Of a stretch of 64,000 bases of DNA, positions 45,561 through 52,546 are shown piece by piece. A program made the position numbers and the translations under genes. Source of the stretch: Moheibacter lacus (lineage in GTDB: Bacteria; Bacteroidota; Bacteroidia; Flavobacteriales; Weeksellaceae). The DNA lies in contig NZ_JACDZE010000001.1 in assembly GCF_014042165.1 (NCBI RefSeq), positions 952,595 through 1,016,594 of the forward strand. The letters are read 5' to 3'. Position 1 is the first letter of the stretch, and every line of letters begins with the position of its first letter. The notes below the pieces were generated by a model, which worked only from the letters and a program-made list of their open reading frames with translations, ran no database searches and was not told where the DNA came from.

Positions 45561-45600
45561 TTTGTGTTCATTGTGCAAATCCTTGTGACCGTTGTGGTTA
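45561..45600 (+). repeat. Degenerate TTGTG-rich tandem repeat between U32 and ferredoxin genes
   Basis: TTGTG occurs at 45562, 45571, 45583 and 45592 (spacings 9, 12, 9), which gives two diverged 21-bp units, TTGTG-n4-TTGTG-n7, ending in TTAAA. The block fills most of the 59-bp gap. It resembles short interspersed repeats I recall from flavobacterial genomes, but that memory is not verified here. Confidence 0.45.
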
Positions 45601-45610
45601 AATTCAAATT

Positions 45611-45841
45611 ATGGTAATAATTACCTTACAAAGAGACAAATGCATCGGATGTAATTATTGTGCAGAATTGGCACCGGAAAAATTCCGAATGTCCAAAAAG
45701 GATGGAAAATCTGTACTTTTAAAATCGACCGATAAAAAAGGTTTTCATACTTTGAAAGATCCTGATCATAGCATTTTTGATGATTGCGAAAGAGCCGCAA
45801 AAGCCTGTCCGGTGAATATTATTTCAGTGAAGGAATCATGA
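45611..45841 (+). CDS. 4Fe-4S ferredoxin
   Basis: 76 residues. The cysteine pattern CIGCNYC ... CERAAKACP is that of a small single-cluster 4Fe-4S ferredoxin with an extra cysteine. No signal peptide, cytoplasmic. Its TGA overlaps the ATG of the 5-FTHF cyclo-ligase gene by 4 bp (ATGA). Position behind a U32 protein suggests it may supply electrons to that enzyme, which is inference from context. Confidence 0.92.
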   Translation: MVIITLQRDKCIGCNYCAELAPEKFRMSKKDGKSVLLKSTDKKGFHTLKDPDHSIFDDCERAAKACPVNIISVKES

Positions 45842-46404
45842 CCAAATCCGATCTCAGAAATATTTACAAAAAGAAAAGAAAAGAACTTTCATCTACTGAA
45901 ATTCAGCTGCTTAGTTTGAAAATTTTGGAGAATCTGAAGAAAATGGACATTTGGGATTTCTCTGTTTTTCATATTTTTCTACCGATTGAATCTCAAAATG
46001 AAATCGATACTTTTCCGATTATCGACTACTTATTTGAACAAAACAAAAAAGTTGTTGTGCCTAAAGTTCAGGGCTTGAATTTAATCAATTGCGAAATTCA
46101 AAAAGGAGTGAATTTTGAAATAGGAAAATTCAACATCTCAGAGCCAAAGGGATTTCAAGAAATTGAAAATCAAGAAATTGAGGTGGTTTTTATGCCGATG
46201 TTAATTTCTGATAAAATCGGAAATCGGGTAGGTTATGGCGGTGGATTTTATGACCGTTGGTTGAACCAATTTAAAAAACAACCAATAAAAATAGGATTGA
46301 ATTTCTTCGAACCAATTGATGAAATTTCAGATGCAAATGAAATGGATGTCCGTTTGGACTATTCTGCCACACCAGAAGAAATCGTGTCATTTGCAACTTC
46401 TTGA
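45838..46404 (+). CDS. 5-formyltetrahydrofolate cyclo-ligase
   Basis: 188 residues from the ATG at 45838. A longer frame upstream overlaps the ferredoxin and is rejected. The family motifs are the N-terminal basic segment MTKSDLRNIYKKKRKEL and the C-terminal VGYGGGFYDRWL. The enzyme converts 5-formyl-THF to 5,10-methenyl-THF with ATP. Its 3' end overlaps the convergent lipoprotein gene by 46 bp. Confidence 0.94.
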   Translation: MTKSDLRNIYKKKRKELSSTEIQLLSLKILENLKKMDIWDFSVFHIFLPIESQNEIDTFPIIDYLFEQNKKVVVPKVQGLNLINCEIQKGVNFEIGKFNISEPKGFQEIENQEIEVVFMPMLISDKIGNRVGYGGGFYDRWLNQFKKQPIKIGLNFFEPIDEISDANEMDVRLDYSATPEEIVSFATS

Positions 46405-46952
46405 ATGTCATTTAGTTCAGAGAAGTAGAAGATGAATTCATGCTTGAACTGTTTGGGTTCTTTTTTCAGAATATAAGTTGCTGTTTTCGGTTTTGAGTCG
46501 ATGAGCTTTTTGTCTTTTGAGAAAAATTTCACATCAAATTGGACGATTTTGAGCGAATCAGGTCTAATCGAGTCCTTTTCCGATAATTTCAAATCGCCAA
46601 CCTCAACATAATAAACCGCAAGCGAATCCAATTCATTTAAGATTTGAAATGGCGTAATGCTATCATTTTCAAGAAAGTAAGATTTAATTTGTGGAAATAA
46701 AATTTCTTGTAAGATACTATCTTCAGAATTGGAAGAATAAAGCGACGAAAGCTCATAAAGTTCTGTCAATTTCTGTTTGGTAATGAAATTTATAGAAGCA
46801 ATGGAGTCCATTTTTGAAACAGGCGTCGAATGATTTCGATAGGTTTTGATCACATCAGGATCGTGTTTTCCCTGAAAAGTCGTCTCGTTTTTGCAAGACC
46901 AAATGACAAAAACAAATCCTAACACCAACTGTATGAATGATTTAATTTTCAT
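46359..46952 (-). CDS. Hypothetical lipoprotein
   Basis: 197 residues. The signal peptide MKIKSFIQLVLGFVFVIWSC ends in a lipobox Cys (WSCKN). The rest is acidic, predicted mixed helix and strand, with several DS-rich turns, and no family that I recognise. The start overlaps the end of the upstream membrane-protein gene by 11 bp, so the two are translationally coupled and probably work together at the envelope. The last 46 bp overlap the convergent cyclo-ligase gene, an unusually long convergent overlap. Confidence 0.75.
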   Translation of the reverse strand: MKIKSFIQLVLGFVFVIWSCKNETTFQGKHDPDVIKTYRNHSTPVSKMDSIASINFITKQKLTELYELSSLYSSNSEDSILQEILFPQIKSYFLENDSITPFQILNELDSLAVYYVEVGDLKLSEKDSIRPDSLKIVQFDVKFFSKDKKLIDSKPKTATYILKKEPKQFKHEFIFYFSELNDIQEVANDTISSGVAE

Positions 46953-47994
46953 CTGAATGGATTTTAAATTTAATTTTAACTATTTTCCCATTTTTTCTAT
47001 CCGCCTCGATCAGCGTAAAGTTTTTCAGGGAACTCGTGGGTAAGGAGACTAAATTGATGTATTGTTTTTTATTCAATACTTCTACTCCAAAATACTCATT
47101 ATCATATACTTGATAAATCAATGCGTCATTTGCAATCATTTCGTCGAGCATTTTTATCCGTTCTTTTACACTCTGTGAGGACTTGGAATAATGGCGAAGC
47201 ATGACTTTATAATCATCCGGTTCAAGCCTGATGGTTTCCATCCCTTGGTATTGATGCAAATTTATCTTAAATGTGTCTTGTTTATAATAAGTTGAATTGA
47301 TCGCCATCAACAAAGTATCTTCAGAAGAAGTAAACTCCACACAACCTTTTTCTGTAAAAAGTTCCAATGGGGTAAAACCTTTTCTGGCAATGGTGATTTC
47401 AATTGGTTCCGTTATGGTAGAATTGCGATCTGCATCTACAAAACAAAATTCATAGGTTTTTTGATAAATAAACCCAAAATATACCAAAGTAGCGGCAATG
47501 GCCAAACCCAAAATCAATAAAATCAAATAAATAAGGGTTCTAGGTCGTTTTTTTACTTCTGGTTGATATGCTAATTGTTTTGTTTTTATTGGCTCTAATT
47601 CATTTGGTTTTGAATCTGACTTTGATAAAGAAATCACTTCATCAACTTCTGGTATTTCTGAATTTGTTTCCGGAATAGGGTTTTCAACATGCTTCTGTTG
47701 ATTGCGTAAAAACTCTGACCAACCTGAATATCCGGCATATTGAGCTAAAAGATTTAACATATCAATTCTCGGCAGTTTTTTAAACTCCGATTTGAAATAA
47801 GTATAAAACCATTTTTCACTGACAGTAGATTTTGTTTTTTCAAAAACATCTTCTTGAAAGTTCACAATATCCTGTCCTTTCCAGTCAGAAATGTCTTGGG
47901 AAGAAGCTGAATTGGACTCAAAAAAACGCTTTGAGACCTCTTTTTTTAGCAATTCAAATAATTCTATTTCAGAAATTTTCTCCAAAAAAATCAA
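46942..47994 (-). CDS. Hypothetical single-pass membrane protein with N-terminal HTH-like module
   Basis: About 350 residues. The N-terminal 110 residues are charged and helical, with DISDWKGQDIVNFQEDVF, SEKWFYTYF and LPRIDMLNLLAQYAGYSGW, a pattern I associate with a Bacteroidota N-terminal module that resembles a helix-turn-helix. A Pro/Glu/Ser-rich linker, one transmembrane helix (TLIYLILLILGLAIAATLVY, about 180-199) and a periplasmic beta-rich domain (from 205) follow. Starts are TTG at 47994 or 47985; the first ATG is far inside. The layout (cytoplasmic DNA- or partner-binding part, membrane helix, periplasmic sensor) suggests transmembrane signalling. That is inference, and the family is not identified. 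Confidence 0.7.
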   Translation of the reverse strand: MIFLEKISEIELFELLKKEVSKRFFESNSASSQDISDWKGQDIVNFQEDVFEKTKSTVSEKWFYTYFKSEFKKLPRIDMLNLLAQYAGYSGWSEFLRNQQKHVENPIPETNSEIPEVDEVISLSKSDSKPNELEPIKTKQLAYQPEVKKRPRTLIYLILLILGLAIAATLVYFGFIYQKTYEFCFVDADRNSTITEPIEITIARKGFTPLELFTEKGCVEFTSSEDTLLMAINSTYYKQDTFKINLHQYQGMETIRLEPDDYKVMLRHYSKSSQSVKERIKMLDEMIANDALIYQVYDNEYFGVEVLNKKQYINLVSLPTSSLKNFTLIEADRKNGKIVKIKFKIHSDEN

Positions 47995-48025
47995 TTTAAG
48001 TATTTGATTATTAGCTTTTTGTAAA

Positions 48026-48043
48026 TTGTAAATTAATTTACAA
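48026..48043. promoter_or_regulatory. Perfect 18-bp palindrome in the divergent gap (candidate operator)
   Basis: TTGTAAATTAATTTACAA is an exact inverted repeat, and an additional half-site TTGTAAA lies directly before it (48019-48025). It sits 32 nt upstream of the membrane-protein start and about 60 nt upstream of the predicted transcription start of the Ala/Glu-rich lipoprotein gene (TACTTTTG at 48088-48095). AT-rich sequence makes short palindromes common, but 18 bp without mismatch plus a repeated half-site is notable. Confidence 0.45.
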
Positions 48044-48128
48044 AATGATTACAACGCTTTTTCAGAACCACATGCACAAAGCTAATGTACTTTTGGAACA
48101 AATAAAAACCATTAAAAAATTATTAGTT

Positions 48129-48428
48129 ATGAAAAAAGTATTTGTAAAAGGATTCGCTTTGTTAGCTGTTGTAGCTTTGTCTTTCACTAACATCGCTTGT
48201 GAGCAAAAAGCTGAAGAAAATGTAGAAGCTGCTGCTGAAGATGCTACTGAAGCTGCTGACGCTGCTGTTGAAGAAGCTGCAGAAGCTGTTGACGCTGCTG
48301 CTACTGCAACTCAAGAAGCTGCTGCTGAAGGAGTTGAGGCTGCTGCTGAAGGAGTTGAAGCTGCTGCTGACGCTACACAAGAGGCTGCTGCTGACGTAAA
48401 AGACGCTGCTGCTGAAGCTGCTCAATAA
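48129..48428 (+). CDS. Small Ala/Glu-rich repetitive lipoprotein
   Basis: 99 residues from the ATG at 48129; upstream codons are unlikely because they precede the signal peptide. MKKVFVKGFALLAVVALSFTNIAC ends in a lipobox (TNIAC, acylated Cys24). The remaining 75 residues are nearly all Ala, Glu, Asp, Thr, Val and Gln in imperfect EAA-type repeats, with AAAEGVE twice in a row. This composition predicts a single long, acidic amphipathic helix or coiled coil anchored in the membrane. It has no cysteine beyond the lipobox and no enzyme motif. It is monocistronic with a strong terminator. Confidence 0.85.
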   Translation: MKKVFVKGFALLAVVALSFTNIACEQKAEENVEAAAEDATEAADAAVEEAAEAVDAAATATQEAAAEGVEAAAEGVEAAADATQEAAADVKDAAAEAAQ

Positions 48429-48450
48429 TCCTTTATAGGTAAAGCAAAAT

Positions 48451-48477
48451 AAAGAGCCCCGAATTTCGGGGCTCTTT
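48451..48477 (+). terminator. Strong rho-independent terminator
   Basis: The stem AAAGAGCCCCGA/TTCGGGGCTCTTT has a minimal loop and is followed by TTTTGTTTT. It ends the Ala/Glu-rich lipoprotein transcript. Confidence 0.9.
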
Positions 48478-48502
48478 TGTTTTATATCAAATTTCGCTTT
48501 AG

Positions 48503-48510
48503 TATTTTTG
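48503..48510 (+). promoter_or_regulatory. Candidate -7 box (TATTTTTG) close to the acyltransferase start
   Basis: TATTTTTG fits TAnnTTTG and ends 8 nt before the ATG at 48519, predicting a leader of at most a few nucleotides. A TTG (48477-48479) lies 23 nt upstream, within the accepted spacing. Confidence 0.45.
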
Positions 48511-48518
48511 GCATCATA

Positions 48519-49259
48519 ATGCGAGCGGTCAAAAGTACATTTGTCATTCTCTGGAAGTGTTGGTTTATTTTTTTAGCCACATTTTTTGTTTTAACCATCG
48601 GAATATTTTGGACTTTTCCATTGGCTTTTTCTTCTAAAACCTTTCCTTTGGCCTATAAAGGCATTCGACTTTGGGCTATTTTAATATTTTACGGATCCGG
48701 TTTCCGGTTGGATTTGCATCGGAATAAAGAATTAAACAAAAATCAACCCTATATTTTTATTTCCAACCATACCTCTCTCGTGGACATTATGTTGATGGCC
48801 ATCATTCATAAACAGCATCCGATTGTATTTGTTGGCAAAGCCGAATTGGCCAAACTTCCGATTTTTGGCCCGATTTATAGAAGAATTTGTATAGTAGTGA
48901 ACCGTTCCGATACGCGAAGCCGTACGCGGGTTTTTAAATTGGCCAAAGAAAAAATCAATCAAGGAAATAGCATCGTGATTTTTCCGGAAGGAGGAATTCC
49001 GGATGACGAAAGCATCGTTTTAGACCAATTTAAAGACGGACCGTTTTTAATTGCCATAGCAACCCAGGTTCCGATTGTTGTTTATTCGATAAAAGGTCTT
49101 AAAGAAATGTTTCCTTGGTCATGGTCGAGAGGTTTTCCTGGTGCGGTAAAAGTGAAATTGATCGATTTGATTCCAACTGAAAATCTATCTTTGCGGGACA
49201 AAGACAAAATCAAAGCAACTTGCTTCCATAAAATCCATGAGGATTTGATTGAGGCGTAA
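48519..49259 (+). CDS. 1-acyl-sn-glycerol-3-phosphate acyltransferase (PlsC-like)
   Basis: 246 residues from the ATG at 48519, which follows the -7 box; an upstream frame extension starts with TTG inside the preceding terminator. One or two N-terminal membrane helices (about 8-45) precede the PlsC motifs NHTSLVD (H-x4-D) and FPEGGIP (substrate-binding EGTR-like, here EGGI). It transfers an acyl group to lysophosphatidate or a related lysolipid at the inner membrane. RNase HI follows 14 bp downstream. Confidence 0.9.
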   Translation: MRAVKSTFVILWKCWFIFLATFFVLTIGIFWTFPLAFSSKTFPLAYKGIRLWAILIFYGSGFRLDLHRNKELNKNQPYIFISNHTSLVDIMLMAIIHKQHPIVFVGKAELAKLPIFGPIYRRICIVVNRSDTRSRTRVFKLAKEKINQGNSIVIFPEGGIPDDESIVLDQFKDGPFLIAIATQVPIVVYSIKGLKEMFPWSWSRGFPGAVKVKLIDLIPTENLSLRDKDKIKATCFHKIHEDLIEA

Positions 49260-49273
49260 AAACGAATTCAAAT

Positions 49274-49756
49274 TTGGCAATCATCGCATATACAGACGGC
49301 TCGTCACTCGGAAATCCAGGTCCGGGAGGTTATGGAACGATTTTAATGGATACTGAAAAGTTGGTAAAAAAAGAATGGTCACAAGGCTATCGATTGACCA
49401 CCAATAACCGCATGGAATTGATGGCTGTTATCGTGGCTTTGGAGAAATTGAAAAAACCCAAAACCGAAATTAGGATTTATACCGACTCCAAATATGTTTG
49501 TGATGCTGTGGAAAAAAAATGGGTTTTTGGATGGGAGAAAAAAGGATTTAAAGGGAAAAAAAACCCTGATTTATGGCAGAAATTTCTCATACAGTACCGC
49601 AAACATAAGGTTTCTTTCCAATGGGTGAAAGGTCATGCCGGAAATGAGTTCAACGAACGCGCCGACCAAATTGCCGTTGCAGCAGCCAACTCCAATAACC
49701 TGATTATCGATCATGGATTTGAAAATAATTTAGCTGAGGATTCCGGTTTGTTCTAA
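49274..49756 (+). CDS. rnhA: Ribonuclease HI
   Basis: 160 residues. All four catalytic carboxylates are present: Asp8 (YTDGSS), Glu48 (NNRMELM), Asp71 (YTDSKYV) and Asp131 (ERADQIA), together with His121 (KGHAGNEF). It cleaves the RNA strand of RNA-DNA hybrids. The start is TTG (49274-49276): the frame has a stop at 49250-49252 and no ATG before the conserved N-terminus. The stop overlaps the convergent lipoprotein gene by 4 bp (CTAA). Confidence 0.95.
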   Translation: MAIIAYTDGSSLGNPGPGGYGTILMDTEKLVKKEWSQGYRLTTNNRMELMAVIVALEKLKKPKTEIRIYTDSKYVCDAVEKKWVFGWEKKGFKGKKNPDLWQKFLIQYRKHKVSFQWVKGHAGNEFNERADQIAVAAANSNNLIIDHGFENNLAEDSGLF

Positions 49757-50292
49757 TTCTTTTCCTCTTCTTTTTTGAAAAATGCAATGGTTTTGGGATC
49801 AATGAAATCTTCGGCACAATTTTCCATGCTTGTCAATGGCGTGGTATCTTCAAATGAAATTTGATTCGGTTGAATATAAACCATCGTTGAATCAACATCC
49901 ATTTTCATTTCACCAAAACCTCTGAAAAGCTGATTTCCTTTTTTCAAAAAATATACTTCTTGTTCAGAAAGCATTCCTTCAGATAAAAACGCATATTCCA
50001 ACTTCAGCGTGTCTCCGGAAAATTCACCATCGATTTCACCAAAAGATCCGTCCTTTTCAAAGAAATTATAAACCATCCAACCTTTCACCTCATTTTCATG
50101 CAGGTCAAATTTTAATTGGATGCTGTCCTTTCCATTTTCAAATAAATAACACTGCGAAATATTTTCTTTTACCGAAACTGAATCTTGTTCCGGAAATTCT
50201 TTTTCAAGCGTGTTTTCTTGTTCTTTTTGGTTTTGACAACCCAAAAAAACACCGAAAAACAACAGTATGGATATGAACTTAAATTTTTTCAT
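49753..50292 (-). CDS. Hypothetical lipoprotein
   Basis: 179 residues. The signal peptide MKKFKFISILLFFGVFLGC ends in a lipobox (FLGCQN). The mature protein begins with a Glu/Gln-rich linker and then a predicted beta-sheet domain (CYLFENGKDSIQLKFDLHENE, WMVYNFFEKDGSFGEIDGEF) that looks like a small barrel or lipocalin-like fold. I recognise no family. It is monocistronic, with TATATTTG 14 nt upstream of the ATG (50307-50314). Confidence 0.8.
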   Translation of the reverse strand: MKKFKFISILLFFGVFLGCQNQKEQENTLEKEFPEQDSVSVKENISQCYLFENGKDSIQLKFDLHENEVKGWMVYNFFEKDGSFGEIDGEFSGDTLKLEYAFLSEGMLSEQEVYFLKKGNQLFRGFGEMKMDVDSTMVYIQPNQISFEDTTPLTSMENCAEDFIDPKTIAFFKKEEEKN

Positions 50293-50468
50293 GTTTTACC
50301 TTTTTTCAAATATAATCCATAATTTTTCAATAAGTTTGATCTTTCCAAAATCAAATTAGTCTAAAAATGAAACCGAAATGATTAAAATAATCTTTAAAAA
50401 CATGTCGAAATGACGATTTTAATCACCTAAGGTTACATCTGACAATAGAAAAATTATAAAATAAACAC

Positions 50469-51812
50469 ATGAAAAAAATAATCGTCCTTTTTACCGCAGC
50501 CATTTTATTTTCTTGTAGCAAAAAAGAAAAAGAATATGTAAGAATTGCCGGTAAAATTGAGAATGCTGATGCGGATAGCGTTTTTATCACAAAAGAAGGA
50601 ATCCGTAAAGCGATCCCGATCGTAAACGGTGAATTTAACGACACTTTGAAACTGATTGAAAACAGCTATTTTGAATTTTATTCGGGAAGAGAACGCAGCC
50701 AGATTTTCTTGAATCCGGGAGATAGTTTGTTTATTTCGACTGATATGTTGGAGTTTGATGAGAAATTGAAATTCGGTGGGACTTCTGAAAAGGAAAACAA
50801 TTATTTGGCTAAAAAACAATTAAAAGCAGAAGAAATATATTTGGACCCAAAAGGTTTTTTTGGAGTGGAAGCTGAGGCGTTCCAGTCCAAAATTGATCAA
50901 TTGAAATCTGATCAAAAAACGGCGTTGAATGAAGGGGAATTAGGAAATGAATTCAAAACCATTGAAAACAAAAACATCGATTTTAACGCTTATATGTTGT
51001 TGGCTCAATATCCGCTTGCGTACAAACATTTCATGCAAAAGGAAGCGGTTTTACCTGCGGGATTTGAAGCGCAATTCAAAGATTTGGATTTGGAAAATGA
51101 AGCCGACTTTTTATCTGTTCCGGCTTATAGACAATTCGTTTTCTTCCAAATTTCCCAAAAAATAGAGGAAGCAAAATCGGCTGAAGAAACGGAAAAAATC
51201 ATTTCTTCTATCCAATCTCCAAAGATCAAAGATGCCGTAATGAAAGACTTTTTGATTTATTTTGTAGGCGCTGGAGGAGCTGATGCTGAGCGATTTAATG
51301 ATTTTATTCAAAAAAATGCAACAAATGAAAAGGTAAAAAAAGAATCGGCTGAGGCATTTGCCAAAGTTCAAAATCTTTTGCCTGGAAAACCATCACCGAA
51401 ATTCAATTACCCGGACATCAATGGAAAGAATGTTTCTCTGGATGATTTAAAAGGAAATTTGGTTTATGTAGATGTTTGGGCGACTTGGTGTGGGCCTTGC
51501 ATCAGAGAAATCCCATCTTTAAAACAGTTGGAAGCTGATTACCATGGAAAAAACATTGCGTTTGTCAGTATGTCGATTGATCCGCAAAAAGACAAAGGGA
51601 AATGGGAAGCGATGGTCAAAGAAAAAGATTTGAAAGGCATTCAGATATTTTCCGATAAGGATTGGAAATCCCAATTCGTTCAGGATTATGGCATCAAAGG
51701 CATTCCGAGATTTATCTTGATTGATGAAAATGGAAACATCATCACGGCCGATGCGCCGAGACCTTCAGATCCGCAGATCAGAACGTTATTTGAAGAGAAT
51801 TTGAAATCCTAA
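50469..51812 (+). CDS. TlpA-like thioredoxin-fold lipoprotein (DUF4369 N-terminal domain)
   Basis: 447 residues. The signal peptide MKKIIVLFTAAILFSCSK gives a lipid-anchored Cys. A DUF4369-like beta domain (about 24-125, RIAGKIENADADSVFI) and a helical middle precede an AhpC-TSA/thioredoxin domain (about 305-447) with the redox motif TWCGPC and the cis-Pro region GIKGIPRFILID. It is a periplasm-facing thiol-disulfide oxidoreductase of the type Bacteroidota have in many copies. The stop overlaps the convergent GNAT gene by 4 bp. Confidence 0.9.
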   Translation: MKKIIVLFTAAILFSCSKKEKEYVRIAGKIENADADSVFITKEGIRKAIPIVNGEFNDTLKLIENSYFEFYSGRERSQIFLNPGDSLFISTDMLEFDEKLKFGGTSEKENNYLAKKQLKAEEIYLDPKGFFGVEAEAFQSKIDQLKSDQKTALNEGELGNEFKTIENKNIDFNAYMLLAQYPLAYKHFMQKEAVLPAGFEAQFKDLDLENEADFLSVPAYRQFVFFQISQKIEEAKSAEETEKIISSIQSPKIKDAVMKDFLIYFVGAGGADAERFNDFIQKNATNEKVKKESAEAFAKVQNLLPGKPSPKFNYPDINGKNVSLDDLKGNLVYVDVWATWCGPCIREIPSLKQLEADYHGKNIAFVSMSIDPQKDKGKWEAMVKEKDLKGIQIFSDKDWKSQFVQDYGIKGIPRFILIDENGNIITADAPRPSDPQIRTLFEENLKS

Positions 51813-52318
51813 TTCAAGATTTTTTCAAAGGCTTTTCTGGCAGAACCTCTGAAATAGACTTCGCCACAATAGGTATAGCCGAGTTTTTCGAGGATTTTCA
51901 ACATGGGAACATTGTCAAAATTGGTGTCGACCTTGATGCTAAAAATGTCATTTTCTTTGGCGAAATCTTCTAAAATCATGAATAATTTTTTGGCGAATCC
52001 TTTTCCGGCGACTTCATCTGAGACACCGACCCGATGAACGACCAGGAAATCACCATCGGACAACCATTTACCTTCGATTTCATCATAAGCCGGCTCGTAA
52101 TTGAAAATCAATGCAGCAGTTGCGATGATTTTGTCGTCCTGAATTAAAACATAATTTTGAGCTTTTTCGATATCGTTTTTTACGGTTTCCAAATTGGGAT
52201 ATCCGTCTTGCCATTGTGTGCTTCCGTCTTTTTTTCTACGATTGATGGATTGTTGAAGAATTTCCCAAATCGGTGTGATATCGTTTATTTCTGCTTTTCG
52301 AAAGACTAAATTTTCCAT
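51809..52318 (-). CDS. GNAT-family N-acetyltransferase
   Basis: 169 residues with the GNAT fold: the N-terminal strand LVFRKAEINDITPIWEILQQS, acetyl-CoA loop VGVSDEVAGKGFAKKLF (the V-x-x-x-x-x-G-x-G/A motif) and the C-terminal NVPMLKILEKLGYTYCGEV. The substrate is unknown. TATATTTG (52336-52343 on the minus strand) ends 17 nt before its ATG. Confidence 0.9.
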   Translation of the reverse strand: MENLVFRKAEINDITPIWEILQQSINRRKKDGSTQWQDGYPNLETVKNDIEKAQNYVLIQDDKIIATAALIFNYEPAYDEIEGKWLSDGDFLVVHRVGVSDEVAGKGFAKKLFMILEDFAKENDIFSIKVDTNFDNVPMLKILEKLGYTYCGEVYFRGSARKAFEKILN

Positions 52319-52421
52319 TTTAAATGAATTGCAACCAAATATAAAAATTCTCTTTTTATGTTGATTTAGAATTTAACAATAAGAAATTCAAATGATTAAG
52401 ATTAATTCAAAATTAATTTTG

Positions 52422-52429
52422 TAAATTTG
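52422..52429 (+). promoter_or_regulatory. Candidate -7 box (TAAATTTG) of rpsA with a long 5' leader
   Basis: TAAATTTG is followed by CACCCACTTTGG, a sequence context I associate with strong flavobacterial promoters. The predicted leader to the ATG at 52547 is about 110 nt, long enough for an autoregulatory structure as known for S1 mRNAs elsewhere. No TTG stands at standard spacing. Confidence 0.5.
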
Positions 52430-52546
52430 CACCCACTTTGGCGGAATTTGAAACAAAGTACTGAAAAACAAAAGTTTAACGACTCTCAAAGCCTTATTTC
52501 CGCATCATTTTCGATAAGCGCATTTGAGATACAAATTTTTAGCATT

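Noticed and set aside
48162-48425. A serine-rich open frame on the minus strand opposite the Ala/Glu-rich lipoprotein
   Set aside because: It is the reverse-strand shadow of GCT/GAA repeats, has no signal peptide or start context, and lies inside a well-supported gene.
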